Positions 25,384 through 33,404 of a DNA stretch of 33,404 nt are shown in pieces; the stretch's first letter is position 1; each line of letters begins with the position of its first letter. Both the position numbers and the translations under genes were made by a program. The notes under the pieces were generated by a model that saw only the letters and a list, made by a program, of their open reading frames with translations, did no database searches and had not been told where the DNA came from. The DNA comes from JADKAC01 sp964492065 (GTDB taxonomy: Bacteria; Bacteroidota; Bacteroidia; Chitinophagales; BACL12), in the NCBI GenBank assembly GCA_964492065.1, contig CAZBHH010000027.1, positions 1 through 33,404 of the forward strand, written 5' to 3'.

Positions 25384-28074
25384 TTATTTATCCGCACGTA
25401 TGAGATGAATATAACCTTTCAGCGGCTCTTCCACTTTTTTTACTCCACTCACAGTAATTTCATACACAACGCAAACATAGTAATAGGTTCCCTCTTCGAG
25501 GTCTTTGCCGGAGTGCATATCTGTACCGTCCCAGTTGAGCATTGGGTCTGTAGTTTCAAAAACCAGGGAACCCCACCGGTTAAAAATCTGCATTTCCACA
25601 CGGTCAATAAATCGGTAGGGCAATATGGGAGTGTATAGATCATTGGCGCCATCGCCGTTCGGCGTAAAAACATTCGGCAATATGTAATCAGAACAATTAT
25701 CTACACAGACTTTGTTGCTCATCACGCTTTCGTTGTAAAACGAATCAACGGCAACGACGGCGTAACAACCGGCAAGGGACTCCAGGTTTTTATGCGTATA
25801 TTGAATATTTTCCGGTCCTTGCACACTGTCCAAAAATGAAAATGTCGCACTTTGGGTTGGCGCATAATAAATGTAATACCCAATCACATCGTCGGCACAG
25901 GAAAGGTTGGGGTTTGTCCACGCCAGGTCGTTGCGCAAATCTGCGGGATCAAAACTCGGGTCATCCGTATCGCAGATATTTGTAACACTTAACACCGGTG
26001 GGCATGGCGGTTCATTATCTACCGGAACTTCACATGCAATCTGGGAAAAATTGATTAATGTATCGGCGGGCAATGAGGCTGCCGTGTAAACACCAAATCC
26101 CTTCACCAGATAGCACTGTTCAGTGCCGTTGGCCAGGCTGCTATCGGTAAAAGAGGCGGAAGTTACCGTTGTCAGCGAATCGAAATTGCCCGAGCCTACC
26201 GGTACTTCTTTATGTATCTCGTATTTGAAATTAGTCCACGGCACATTGAAATCCCAGGTCAATTGCACTTTATTATCGGCCGGTGCGGCGGTTAAAAAAA
26301 TAGAAGATGCAGGCGCTGATGTGCCCAGCAAGCCTTCTCCAGTAATAAAATCAATGGTATAGGTGTGCGGGGTTTCCAGTGTATTTAATAAGGTATCCAC
26401 CAGCGAGGTATCTGTAATTGAAGTAAAGAACGGATAATCGAATACGGCGATTTCGGTTTCACCTTCTCCCACTTCAAATCCATCGTAACGCTTAATGACA
26501 TATTGATACGGACCCGGATTTTGCAGGGTATCCAACTCCTCGGCATCGGGGTTATACCATTGTAAATACACTGCACCGTTAGTCGCATCCGTCGTATTTA
26601 CGCTAACGTGGTTAATTATCGGCAAATCCCGTTTCAATTCCGCACAGGCGCCATTTGACGGGTTGCTCGACACCCGGTTGTAATAAAAGGTGGGTACTAT
26701 CTCGCTGTGTTCGGCAAACTCTGCCAGCACCCGGTAAGAATAAACCTGCCCGTGAACCACATCAAAATCGGTAAAGCTGTGATTGACATACACGCTGTCT
26801 AAAAATGTGTAGCCCGTACCTTCGAGGCCACGCTGACACATATCGAAAACAGAGGTATCGCATCCCGTCTTTCGCCAAACGGTGAATCCGATAAAGTTAT
26901 CGCTGTTATAGCACGCATACAGACTGTCCCATTGCAAATGAATTTTATTGCCCTGCGGCTCTGCCGTCAGATTTAAAGGAGGCGGCGCCACGACGTAGAT
27001 TATCCAGGATCGCTGAAATGTGAGCGGCTGGGAAACCATGCCGATTTTATAGTCGTCTTCCACTTTAAAAATCACCTGGTAAAACTCCTTGCGCACATGC
27101 TCGCATTCGGTATGCCATTGGAACGTTCCGTTCACTGCATTGTCATCCGGCGTGGAGAGGAAAGTCGCCGGGCTGATGTCCACGCTGAACGGGCCTCCCG
27201 AAGCGGTAAGTGTCAGTTTCTGCCCCAGGTCTGAATCGGTAGCCGTAATCAGTTTAACCAGGTCTTCGCCGGCATACACGCAGGTGTCTGCTATCTCGTC
27301 GATGAAAGGAGCGTGATTCGGATTGTCCAATACTTCTATCTGCATATCCCTGCTGACAGAACCTACGAGGATACCGTCGCGGAATTCTTCAATCAGAATA
27401 GCGATGACAAAAATTCCGGGTACGCAAGGCGTTTCCCACACGACATCGCCGGTGAGGGAATCTATGGTGAACATATCGGCACAGTCGGTATATTCATCCG
27501 GGTACTTATAGCCGGGAACGTTGATACCCGGCGCCTGGCGGGGAACTATCAGCGAAAAGCGCAAAGCATCGCCATCGGGATCGTATGCCCCCGGATTGTG
27601 GGTGAATATTTCGCCGACATTGGCGTAATCTATCGGCCGGTTGGTCAACTGCACCGAACTGTTATTGCCGTACAACAATGCATCCGGCATTAACAACACG
27701 GTTTCGAGATAAAACGGCACATTCACTGAGCCTTCAATATTGTTGATACCATCCACCCGATTGGGATCCTGCATATAAATGGTATAGGAGCCCTGGGCAG
27801 CGTACTGATGGGTATAGACGTATTTGTTTTCCTGAATGGAGGCGGTGAGACTCGTTATGGATGTCCGAGCAACCGTATCAAAATTGCCGTCGCCGTAATA
27901 CAGAATCAATTCGTTCCTGTCTGCCGGCGAAGTCGGATCGGTATAAGTGGTAATGGTAAATTCAAATGTCAGATTGCCTAAATAGATATAGGTTATTTCT
28001 CCTGCCCTGTTATGCGTTGCCCATAAAGTAAAGGGAATACATACGAGCATACATACGGTTAATACCAGTTTCAT
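25384..28074 (-). CDS. Secreted protein with T9SS type B (gliding-associated) C-terminal domain
   Basis: 896 residues from the ATG at 28074; earlier in-frame TTG (28110) and GTG (28101) codons exist but the ATG gives a clean signal peptide (MKLVLTVCMLVCIPFTLWA). The mature start THNRAGEITYIYLGN is common to many Bacteroidota surface proteins. A PKD-like first region is followed by cadherin-like segments (about 155-360, including DPDGDALRFSL and ATDSDLGQKLTLTASGGPF) and several fibronectin-III-like repeats (about 370-790). The end is the type B sorting domain: NVFTPNGDGANDLYTPI, IFNRWGSLVFET and NWDGTD, then GTYYYVCVVYE. It is probably exported by T9SS to the surface as an adhesin-like fibre protein. 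It sits after sdhB and 6 bases before ribE. Confidence 0.88.
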   Translation of the reverse strand: MKLVLTVCMLVCIPFTLWATHNRAGEITYIYLGNLTFEFTITTYTDPTSPADRNELILYYGDGNFDTVARTSITSLTASIQENKYVYTHQYAAQGSYTIYMQDPNRVDGINNIEGSVNVPFYLETVLLMPDALLYGNNSSVQLTNRPIDYANVGEIFTHNPGAYDPDGDALRFSLIVPRQAPGINVPGYKYPDEYTDCADMFTIDSLTGDVVWETPCVPGIFVIAILIEEFRDGILVGSVSRDMQIEVLDNPNHAPFIDEIADTCVYAGEDLVKLITATDSDLGQKLTLTASGGPFSVDISPATFLSTPDDNAVNGTFQWHTECEHVRKEFYQVIFKVEDDYKIGMVSQPLTFQRSWIIYVVAPPPLNLTAEPQGNKIHLQWDSLYACYNSDNFIGFTVWRKTGCDTSVFDMCQRGLEGTGYTFLDSVYVNHSFTDFDVVHGQVYSYRVLAEFAEHSEIVPTFYYNRVSSNPSNGACAELKRDLPIINHVSVNTTDATNGAVYLQWYNPDAEELDTLQNPGPYQYVIKRYDGFEVGEGETEIAVFDYPFFTSITDTSLVDTLLNTLETPHTYTIDFITGEGLLGTSAPASSIFLTAAPADNKVQLTWDFNVPWTNFKYEIHKEVPVGSGNFDSLTTVTSASFTDSSLANGTEQCYLVKGFGVYTAASLPADTLINFSQIACEVPVDNEPPCPPVLSVTNICDTDDPSFDPADLRNDLAWTNPNLSCADDVIGYYIYYAPTQSATFSFLDSVQGPENIQYTHKNLESLAGCYAVVAVDSFYNESVMSNKVCVDNCSDYILPNVFTPNGDGANDLYTPILPYRFIDRVEMQIFNRWGSLVFETTDPMLNWDGTDMHSGKDLEEGTYYYVCVVYEITVSGVKKVEEPLKGYIHLIRADK

Positions 28075-28209
28075 GCCTGATGCGGGTAAGCTGTTTTTCA
28101 CGGCCTCCAAGTTACGAATAATTGAACAGCCCGCATTTCAAGATAGTGTAAAATGAATTGCACACATTCCAAACCGGCAGAATGACAAAATATTAACGGA
28201 GGTTTTAAA

Positions 28210-28956
28210 TTATTCGGCCTTAAAACTCGCCCTTAAAAATTCGCGGTTCAGCTTTGCGATATTTGATACTGAAATTCCCTTCGGGCATTCGGCCTCACAA
28301 GCTGAAGTATTGGAGCAATTGCCAAATCCCTCCGCATCCATTTGTTTTACCATATTGAGCGCACGGGTAATGCGCTCCGGTTCGCCCTGGGGCAATAAAC
28401 TCAGGTGCGCAACTTTTGCCGAAACGAATAACATTGCCGAAGAATTTTTGCAGGCGGCAACGCATGCACCGCAACCGATACAGGCAGCGGCATCCATTGC
28501 CATATCCGCTTTATGTTTTTCGACGGGCAGGGCATTTGCATCCTGGGCCTGCCCCGTACTCACCGAGATAAAACCACCCGCCTGGATGATGCGGTCAAAC
28601 GCCGAGCGGTCAACGCTTAAATCTTTGATTACAGGGAATGGCTTTGCCCGGAAAGGCTCTACCGTGATGGTCTCCCCGTCTTTAAAGTTGCGCATATACA
28701 ACTGACAGGTGGTGGAGAGGTTCTGCGGGCCGTGCGGCCGTCCATTTATGTACATGCTGCAGGTGCCGCAAATACCCTCCCGGCAGTCGTGGTCAAAGGC
28801 CACCGGGTCCTCCCCCTGTTTTACCAAATTATTATTGAGAATATCCATCATCTCCAAAAAGGAAGTGTCGGCACTTATACCGTCAATGGTGTAATCCACA
28901 AGCTTACCGCTTGCATTTCCATTTGCCTGTCTCCAGACTCTGAGTTTAAAATTCAT
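28210..28956 (-). CDS. sdhB: Succinate dehydrogenase/fumarate reductase iron-sulfur subunit
   Basis: 248 residues. It passes electrons from FAD to the membrane quinone through three clusters. The [2Fe-2S] ligands are C58, C63, C66 and C84 (CREGICGTC then TTC). The [4Fe-4S] motif CIGCGACVAAC supplies C159, C162 and C165 with C224 further on (C-P type). C169, C214 and C220 fit the [3Fe-4S] cluster. It is the last gene of sdhCAB, 45 bases after sdhA. No terminator is obvious before the T9SS cargo gene. Confidence 0.95.
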   Translation of the reverse strand: MNFKLRVWRQANGNASGKLVDYTIDGISADTSFLEMMDILNNNLVKQGEDPVAFDHDCREGICGTCSMYINGRPHGPQNLSTTCQLYMRNFKDGETITVEPFRAKPFPVIKDLSVDRSAFDRIIQAGGFISVSTGQAQDANALPVEKHKADMAMDAAACIGCGACVAACKNSSAMLFVSAKVAHLSLLPQGEPERITRALNMVKQMDAEGFGNCSNTSACEAECPKGISVSNIAKLNREFLRASFKAE

Positions 28957-29001
28957 CTGCGTTCTGTTTTTTCAATGTCTAAAATCCACTTAATTCAGGC
29001 A

Positions 29002-30939
29002 TTATTTATAGCTGCGCACAGCCAGTTTAATACTTTCATAGCTCAGCGGCTCCTTATTCAAAATCGGCTCATTATCAATACCTTGAAACTGCCATGCTGA
29101 AACATAACTATAAGCGTCATCCCGCCTCAGCGCCTCGCCGTCTTCTGTTTGGTACTCCGTCCGGAAATGGGCGCCGCAGGATTCTTCGCGGTTCAGTGCA
29201 TCTCGTATCATCAACTCGCCCAACTCCATAAAGTCGGCCAGGCGGCAAGCTTTTTCCAGTTCCTGGTTCATTTCATCTGCCTTGCCGGGCACCTTTACAT
29301 CTTTCCAGAATTCGGAGCGCAGGTTTCTTACCAGGTCAATGGCCTTTGTCAGGCCTTCTGCATTCCTCGCCATACCGCAGTAGTCCCACATAATTTTCCC
29401 CAATTCTTTATGAAAGTCATCTACCGTGCGGCTTCCCTTCACATTGAGCAACCTCTGAATGGTGTCTCTTGCAGATTTTTCGGCGGCTTCAAAAGCGGGG
29501 TGATCAGTGGAAATTGCCTTGGTAAAAATCTCCCCCGACAGGTAATTGCCAATGGTATAGGGAATTACGAAATATCCGTCGGCCAGTCCCTGCATCAATG
29601 CCGAAGCTCCCAGCCGGTTAGCGCCGTGGTCGCTGAAATTGGCTTCACCCAAGGCGTAGAGCCCCGGAATGGTGGTCATCATTTCGTAATCCACCCACAG
29701 GCCGCCCATGGTGTAATGCACGGCAGGATAAATGCGCATCGGCACCTCGTAGGGGTTTTCGGCCGTTATGTGTTCGTACATTTCAAACAAGTTGCCGTAA
29801 CGAGCCTCAATCACATCCCGGCCCAGGCGTTTAATCGCATCGGCAAAGTCGAGAAATACGGCCAGGCCGGTTTCGCCCACCCCCCTGCCGTCGTCGCATG
29901 CTTCTTTTGCCGCCCTGCTCGAAATATCGCGGGGTGCCAGGTTGCCAAAAGAGGGATATTTTCTCTCCAGGTAGTAATCCCTGTCAGCTTCGGGGATATC
30001 CGCAGCACGTTTGCGCTTCTCTCTGATGGCGATGGCATCTTCCACGGTTTTGGGCACCCATACCCTGCCATCGTTGCGCAGGCTTTCGCTCATCAGGGTC
30101 AGCTTGCTCTGGTAGTGGCCGCTCACCGGAATACAGGTGGGATGTATCTGCGTAAAACAGGGATTGCCGAAGAAGGCGCCTTGTTTATACGCCTTCCAGG
30201 CGGCGGTGACGTTGCAGCCCATGGCGTTGGTCGATAGGAAATACACATTGCCGTAGCCGCCGGTACACAACACCACGGCATGGCCGAAATGCCTTTCCAA
30301 TTCACCGGTAACCAGGTCGCGGGCAATGATGCCCCGGGCCTTGCCGTCAATGACAACCAATTCCACCATTTCATGGCGGGAGTAGTGCTTTACATTGCCC
30401 AACCCGATTTGACGACTCAGGCCGGAATAAGCGCCGATGAGCAACTGCTGGCCGGTTTGGCCGCGGGCATAAAAGGTTCTGGACACCTGGGCGCCGCCGA
30501 ACGACCTGTTGTCCAACAGTCCGCCGTATTCCCGTGCAAAGGGCACACCCAGGGCCACACATTGGTCGATGATGTTTACGCTCACTTCCGCAAGGCGGTG
30601 TACGTTTGCCTCCCTGCTGCGGAAATCGCCGCCTTTCACCGTATCATAGAACAGGCGATACACGCTGTCGCCGTCATTTTTATAATTTTTTGCCGCATTG
30701 ATACCCCCCTGGGCGGCAATGCTGTGCGCCCGCCGGGGCGAATCCTGGAAGCAAAACGTCTTCACCCGGTAACCCAATTCGGCTAATGAGGATGCCGCTG
30801 AGGCGCCTGCCAGTCCCGTACCCACCACTATGATCTCCAGCTTCCGCTTGTTGGCAGGGTTTACAAGTTTTACGGACGATTTATAATTCGTCCATTTTTC
30901 GGGCACCGGCCCGGAAGGTATTTTAGAATCTAAACTCAT
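29002..30939 (-). CDS. sdhA: Succinate dehydrogenase/fumarate reductase flavoprotein subunit
   Basis: 645 residues. It oxidises succinate to fumarate (or the reverse) with covalent FAD. The dinucleotide fold is VGTGLAGASAASSLAELG (about 36-53), the FAD-linking histidine is in RAHSIAAQGGINAA, and catalytic residues are found in QIHPTCIPVSG and in YTMGGLWVDYEM/NRLGASALMQG. The unusually long N-terminal segment before the FAD fold (SLDSKIPSGPVPEKWTNYK) and the total length are those of the Bacteroidota/epsilonproteobacterial type-B enzymes. Its ATG lies 6 bases after the sdhC stop and sdhB is 45 bases on. A long antisense frame across it is judged spurious. Confidence 0.97.
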   Translation of the reverse strand: MSLDSKIPSGPVPEKWTNYKSSVKLVNPANKRKLEIIVVGTGLAGASAASSLAELGYRVKTFCFQDSPRRAHSIAAQGGINAAKNYKNDGDSVYRLFYDTVKGGDFRSREANVHRLAEVSVNIIDQCVALGVPFAREYGGLLDNRSFGGAQVSRTFYARGQTGQQLLIGAYSGLSRQIGLGNVKHYSRHEMVELVVIDGKARGIIARDLVTGELERHFGHAVVLCTGGYGNVYFLSTNAMGCNVTAAWKAYKQGAFFGNPCFTQIHPTCIPVSGHYQSKLTLMSESLRNDGRVWVPKTVEDAIAIREKRKRAADIPEADRDYYLERKYPSFGNLAPRDISSRAAKEACDDGRGVGETGLAVFLDFADAIKRLGRDVIEARYGNLFEMYEHITAENPYEVPMRIYPAVHYTMGGLWVDYEMMTTIPGLYALGEANFSDHGANRLGASALMQGLADGYFVIPYTIGNYLSGEIFTKAISTDHPAFEAAEKSARDTIQRLLNVKGSRTVDDFHKELGKIMWDYCGMARNAEGLTKAIDLVRNLRSEFWKDVKVPGKADEMNQELEKACRLADFMELGELMIRDALNREESCGAHFRTEYQTEDGEALRRDDAYSYVSAWQFQGIDNEPILNKEPLSYESIKLAVRSYK

Positions 30940-30945
30940 ATGTAT

Positions 30946-31623
30946 TTATTGAATCCATCCAAGAAACATTGACACCGGCATCAGCGCAAACAACAGGGTA
31001 ACGATTATGCTGTACACGATGCCCGTATTGCGAATCGGCCCTGCATATTTGCCTACCGTTAAGCCCAGCGTATGAAATGCCGATCTGAAACCGTGAATTA
31101 AATGCCAGAGCAACGAAACTACGCCGACCAGGTACACGATAACTACCCAGCCGTGTTTAAATACCGATTGCATCTCGCCATACAGGTTGCCGGCGCCGTC
31201 GGCGGTTTCTTCCAGACCGGTAATGCGGCTCACCCACCAGAACTGTTTAATATGGATGATCAGGAATAACAGAATCAGCGTGCCCAGCAGGGACATACTC
31301 CTGCTGTACCACGAACTGTTGGCGGAGGGGTTGCTCACCTTGTAACCTATCGGCCTCGCCTTGCGGTTTTGGGCGGTAATGACTATCGCCTGGACGATAT
31401 GCAGAATAATTCCCAAAAACAAACCCACTTCCATTGTGCGGATGATAATATTGGTACCCATAAAATGCGCCGCCGCATTGAAGGTCGCTCCCCCGTCATT
31501 GAAAAATATCAGCGAATTGATCCCGCAATGTACTGCCAAAAAAAGCACCAGGAAAATACCGGTGATACTCATTACAAACTTTCTGCCTATGGAAGAAGTG
31601 AAAAAATTCTGAACCCAACTCAT
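30946..31623 (-). CDS. sdhC: Succinate dehydrogenase cytochrome b subunit (type B)
   Basis: 225 residues with five predicted membrane spans (about 16-34, 60-84, 111-131, 157-177 and 200-222), as in the single-subunit diheme anchor of Wolinella and Bacteroidota. It carries quinone reduction and anchors SdhAB. Histidines in or near spans that could hold the two hemes are H32, H75, H124, H174 and H177, with H184 in SAFHTLGLTVGK. The N-terminus MSWVQNFFTSSIGRKFVMSITG is typical. It is first in the sdhCAB operon; a -7 box is 22 bases upstream. No sdhD is needed in this class. Confidence 0.93.
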   Translation of the reverse strand: MSWVQNFFTSSIGRKFVMSITGIFLVLFLAVHCGINSLIFFNDGGATFNAAAHFMGTNIIIRTMEVGLFLGIILHIVQAIVITAQNRKARPIGYKVSNPSANSSWYSRSMSLLGTLILLFLIIHIKQFWWVSRITGLEETADGAGNLYGEMQSVFKHGWVVIVYLVGVVSLLWHLIHGFRSAFHTLGLTVGKYAGPIRNTGIVYSIIVTLLFALMPVSMFLGWIQ

Positions 31624-31645
31624 CCTTTATTTTTTTTGAATATCG

Positions 31646-31653
31646 CAAATTTA
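31646..31653 (-). promoter_or_regulatory. Candidate -7 box for sdhCAB
   Basis: On the minus strand TAAATTTG, an exact TAnnTTTG match, ending 22 bases before the sdhC ATG at 31623. No -33 TTG at normal distance. Confidence 0.5.
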
Positions 31654-31810
31654 AAACAGGAACATTGGAAATGGAATATATTTTCCCGATAAAACTATTT
31701 TATAAACTGTCCGTTACAAAAGTTGTTTATATCACCGCTAAACGTAACTGCAGCTTGAATTCACGTTTTCGCCTATGCGGTAAACACAATGAGTGAGAGC
31801 GGATAAGCGT

Positions 31811-31827
31811 TAGTTTTGCCGGAGGAG
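31811..31827 (+). promoter_or_regulatory. -7-like box and strong Shine-Dalgarno of the 31833 gene
   Basis: TAGTTTTG (31811-31818) fits TAnnTTTG and GGAGGAG (31821-31827) is a strong ribosome-binding site 5 bases before the ATG at 31833. Such sites are unusual in Bacteroidota. The two compete: transcription from this box would start inside the Shine-Dalgarno, so one of them is probably not used. Confidence 0.4.
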
Positions 31828-31832
31828 TACTT

Positions 31833-33089
31833 ATGAAGAAACTGATTCTCACCGCTATTATCGTATGGATTGCACAAATCACCTATGCGTCCTATTTACT
31901 GATACCCATGGATGAAACCCAAAAGGAACACCTCAAGGCGTACGGATTGACCTATTGGGTGCTGGCAAACGGCGGCAAAGCCGACTGGATGTTGAATTAC
32001 CGCGGCGGCAGCTTTTGTTTTCAATACCTGGAAGCCTATGAAAAGGAGTGCCTGATACGCAATATCAGTTACGAAGTGATACCCGATTCGAGATACAATG
32101 CCATCGTCAGGGAGATCGGCAATCCCGAAGTGAATATGGATGTCATGAAACTGGAGACCGCTCCCAAGGTGGCCGTGTATTCGCCAAAGACAAAACAGCC
32201 CTGGGATGATGCCGTTACGCTGGTACTGACCTATGCCGAAATACCCTACACCGTAGTCTATGACGAAGAAGTGCTGAACGGTGAACTGCCGAAATACGAC
32301 TGGCTCCACCTGCACCACGAAGACTTTACCGGGCAATACGGAAAATTCTGGGCATCGTACCGCAATCAGGCATGGTATCAGAACCAGGTGGAAGAAAACG
32401 AGATAATCGCCGAAAAATACGGCTACAGCAAAGTATCGCAACTGAAATTGGCAGTGGCATTGCGCATCCGGGACTTCGTCGCCGGCGGCGGGTTTTTATT
32501 TGCCATGTGCTCCGCAGCCGACAGTTACGACGTCGCCCTCGCCGCCGAAGGCGTGGATATTTGCGATAACATGTTCGATGGTGACCCCTCCGATCCGCAA
32601 GCGCAGCAAAAACTGGATTACGATAAAACATTTGCATTTAAGGACTTCATAATATCACGCAATCCCTACGAATATTCCATTTCCAATATCGATGTATCGC
32701 AAACCCGGAAGATACCTAAAGACCAGGACTTCTTTACGCTGTTTGATTTCAGCGCCAAATGGGATCCGGTGCCCACCATGCTCACCCAATGCCATCAACG
32801 GGTAATACCCGGATTTTACGGACAGACGACGGCGTTTCGCAAAGACCTCGTAAAATCGAGCGTGCTGATATTGGGCGAAACAAAAGTGGCCAACGAGGTG
32901 CGGTATATCCACGGCGAATACGGCAACGGCACATGGTCTTTCTACGGCGGCCACGACCCGGAAGATTATAAACACTACGTGGGCGATCCGCCGACTGAAC
33001 TGGTGCTGCACCCCAATTCGCCCGGCTACCGGTTGATATTGAATAATATCCTGTTCCCATCCGCAAAAAAGAAAAAACAAAAAACCTGA
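31833..33089 (+). CDS. Secreted family often labelled asparagine synthetase B; amidotransferase-like core
   Basis: 418 residues. A signal peptide (about 1-20, ITYAS) leads into YLLIPMDETQKEHLKAYG. I recall Bacteroidota homologues carrying the label asparagine synthetase B, but I see none of AsnB: no N-terminal Cys-2 glutaminase and no ATP-pyrophosphatase SGG motif. The middle (about 112-240) alternates strands and helices, with KVAVYSPK, VVYDEEVL, WLHLHHEDF and RDFVAGGGFLFAMCSAADSY. The last looks like the G-x-C-x nucleophile turn of class I amidotransferase/ThuA folds, with C226 as candidate. The C-terminus has EYGNGTWSFYGGHDPEDY followed by LILNNILFP, as in ThuA-like proteins, and then a lysine-rich tail. 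It is probably periplasmic; substrate unknown. A single gene behind a strong Shine-Dalgarno. Confidence 0.75.
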   Translation: MKKLILTAIIVWIAQITYASYLLIPMDETQKEHLKAYGLTYWVLANGGKADWMLNYRGGSFCFQYLEAYEKECLIRNISYEVIPDSRYNAIVREIGNPEVNMDVMKLETAPKVAVYSPKTKQPWDDAVTLVLTYAEIPYTVVYDEEVLNGELPKYDWLHLHHEDFTGQYGKFWASYRNQAWYQNQVEENEIIAEKYGYSKVSQLKLAVALRIRDFVAGGGFLFAMCSAADSYDVALAAEGVDICDNMFDGDPSDPQAQQKLDYDKTFAFKDFIISRNPYEYSISNIDVSQTRKIPKDQDFFTLFDFSAKWDPVPTMLTQCHQRVIPGFYGQTTAFRKDLVKSSVLILGETKVANEVRYIHGEYGNGTWSFYGGHDPEDYKHYVGDPPTELVLHPNSPGYRLILNNILFPSAKKKKQKT

Positions 33090-33333
33090 TTGGCGCTCTG
33101 CATTAGTTCGGAGGAGTTTGTATTGCAGCCTCCGCTTCACTGCAACTGATAATCTTTTAACGACACCTTCCGCAATCCCGGTTTACGCCCTGCTTTCGTT
33201 GAGGCCGGGTGGCAGATTTCGCACACCTGGTGGCCCCGGAATATTCCCCGGTCATGCTTGCGAGTTGATGGTGTTGATATTGTACGAGCCTGTGGATGAA
33301 TTAATTGCCCCGCACGGACGACACCAGGATAAC
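33090..33333. other. Non-coding stretch at the right edge
   Basis: No reading frame I can support. A 6-bp inverted repeat CGGAGG/CCTCCG (33109-33134) has a 14-base loop and no T tract, so it is a poor terminator. A short minus-strand frame ending in LRKVSLKDYQLQ near 33150 looks slightly protein-like but is not recognised. Confidence 0.35.
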
Positions 33334-33364
33334 TTTGAGGTATAAAATCAGGTGCGTACTTTTG
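33334..33364 (+). promoter_or_regulatory. Consensus Bacteroidota promoter for a gene beyond the window
   Basis: TTTG (33334-33337), a spacer of exactly 19 bases, then TACTTTTG (33357-33364). This is the full -33/-7 pattern and the best on the plus strand. A perfect palindrome starts 2 bases later. Confidence 0.7.
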
Positions 33365-33365
33365 G

Positions 33366-33393
33366 TGTACTTACGCCATATGGCGTAAGTACA
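33366..33393. promoter_or_regulatory. Perfect 28-bp palindrome, likely operator
   Basis: Each 14-base arm reads TGTACTTACGCCAT with no central spacer, so all 14 positions pair. It covers the predicted transcription start of the promoter just upstream and ends one base before a possible ATG at 33395. The half-site core GTACTT recurs at 33356-33361, 11 bases (one helical turn) from the copy at 33367-33372. Binding by a dimeric repressor is inferred; the regulated gene lies outside the window. Confidence 0.65.
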
Positions 33394-33404
33394 AATGTTA
33401 GCAG

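Noticed and set aside
29149..30237. Long plus-strand open frame (362 codons) antisense to sdhA
   Set aside because: It lies wholly inside a clear, full-length sdhA and matches no family I know; it follows from codon use of the real gene.
33109..33134. CGGAGG/CCTCCG inverted repeat as terminator for the 31833 gene
   Set aside because: Only six pairs, a 14-base loop and no following T tract.
33118..33345. Open frame of 75 codons near the right edge
   Set aside because: It starts at a TTG, crosses the -33 element of the consensus promoter and shows no recognisable motif or ribosome-binding site.

Overview
The window looks like a chromosomal segment of a member of the Bacteroidota. Four things point there: type IX secretion (T9SS) sorting domains of type A (window start, 198-3629) and of type B, the gliding-motility-associated C-terminal domain (25384-28074); beta-propeller/OmpA proteins of a Bacteroidota type; a three-gene sdhCAB operon with a single type-B membrane subunit; and many -7 boxes of the Bacteroidota form TAnnTTTG placed only 6-30 bases before start codons. 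I cannot place it below phylum with confidence. Gene density is high and most genes are housekeeping.

Layout. 1-45: tail of a T9SS cargo gene with its terminator. 198-3629: large secreted T9SS cargo. 3665-4294 (-): endonuclease III, convergent, sharing a bidirectional terminator. 4427-8524: tandem paralogous beta-propeller/CRD/OmpA envelope proteins. 8602-10788: a class I aminotransferase and a heptose-7-phosphate kinase-like protein. 10820-12073 (-): MacB-type ABC permease, divergent from queA (12155-13204). 13271-15223 (-): DUF2795 protein, then (reading leftwards from 15223) gatC, a LolD/MacB-type ATPase and a PduO-type adenosyltransferase. 15340-16992: trpS and a deoxynucleoside kinase. 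17154-20189 (-): fatty acid desaturase and typA. 20611-22216: LpxL-like acyltransferase and a DUF998-like membrane protein. 22259-22679: decayed prolyl oligopeptidase. 22938-24785: hscA. 24778-28074 (-): riboflavin synthase and a T9SS type B cargo. 28210-31623 (-): sdhCAB. 31833-33089: a secreted protein of a family often labelled asparagine synthetase B. The last 70 bases hold a consensus-like promoter followed directly by a perfect 28-bp palindrome.

How the parts relate. The envelope theme is strong: two or three T9SS cargos, two proteins with a PorE-like layout (propeller, CRD and OmpA peptidoglycan-binding domain), LPS/lipid genes (heptose kinase-like, LpxL-like, desaturase) and an ABC export system whose permease and ATPase are split by two genes. 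The rest is translation (gatC, trpS, typA, queA), DNA repair (nth), Fe-S assembly (hscA) and respiration (sdhCAB). I see no phage, IS element, CRISPR array, rRNA or tRNA. I did not find a clearly new multi-gene system; the best leads are the promoter/palindrome at the right edge, the PorE-like pair, and unusual cysteine/metal-site features in several proteins.
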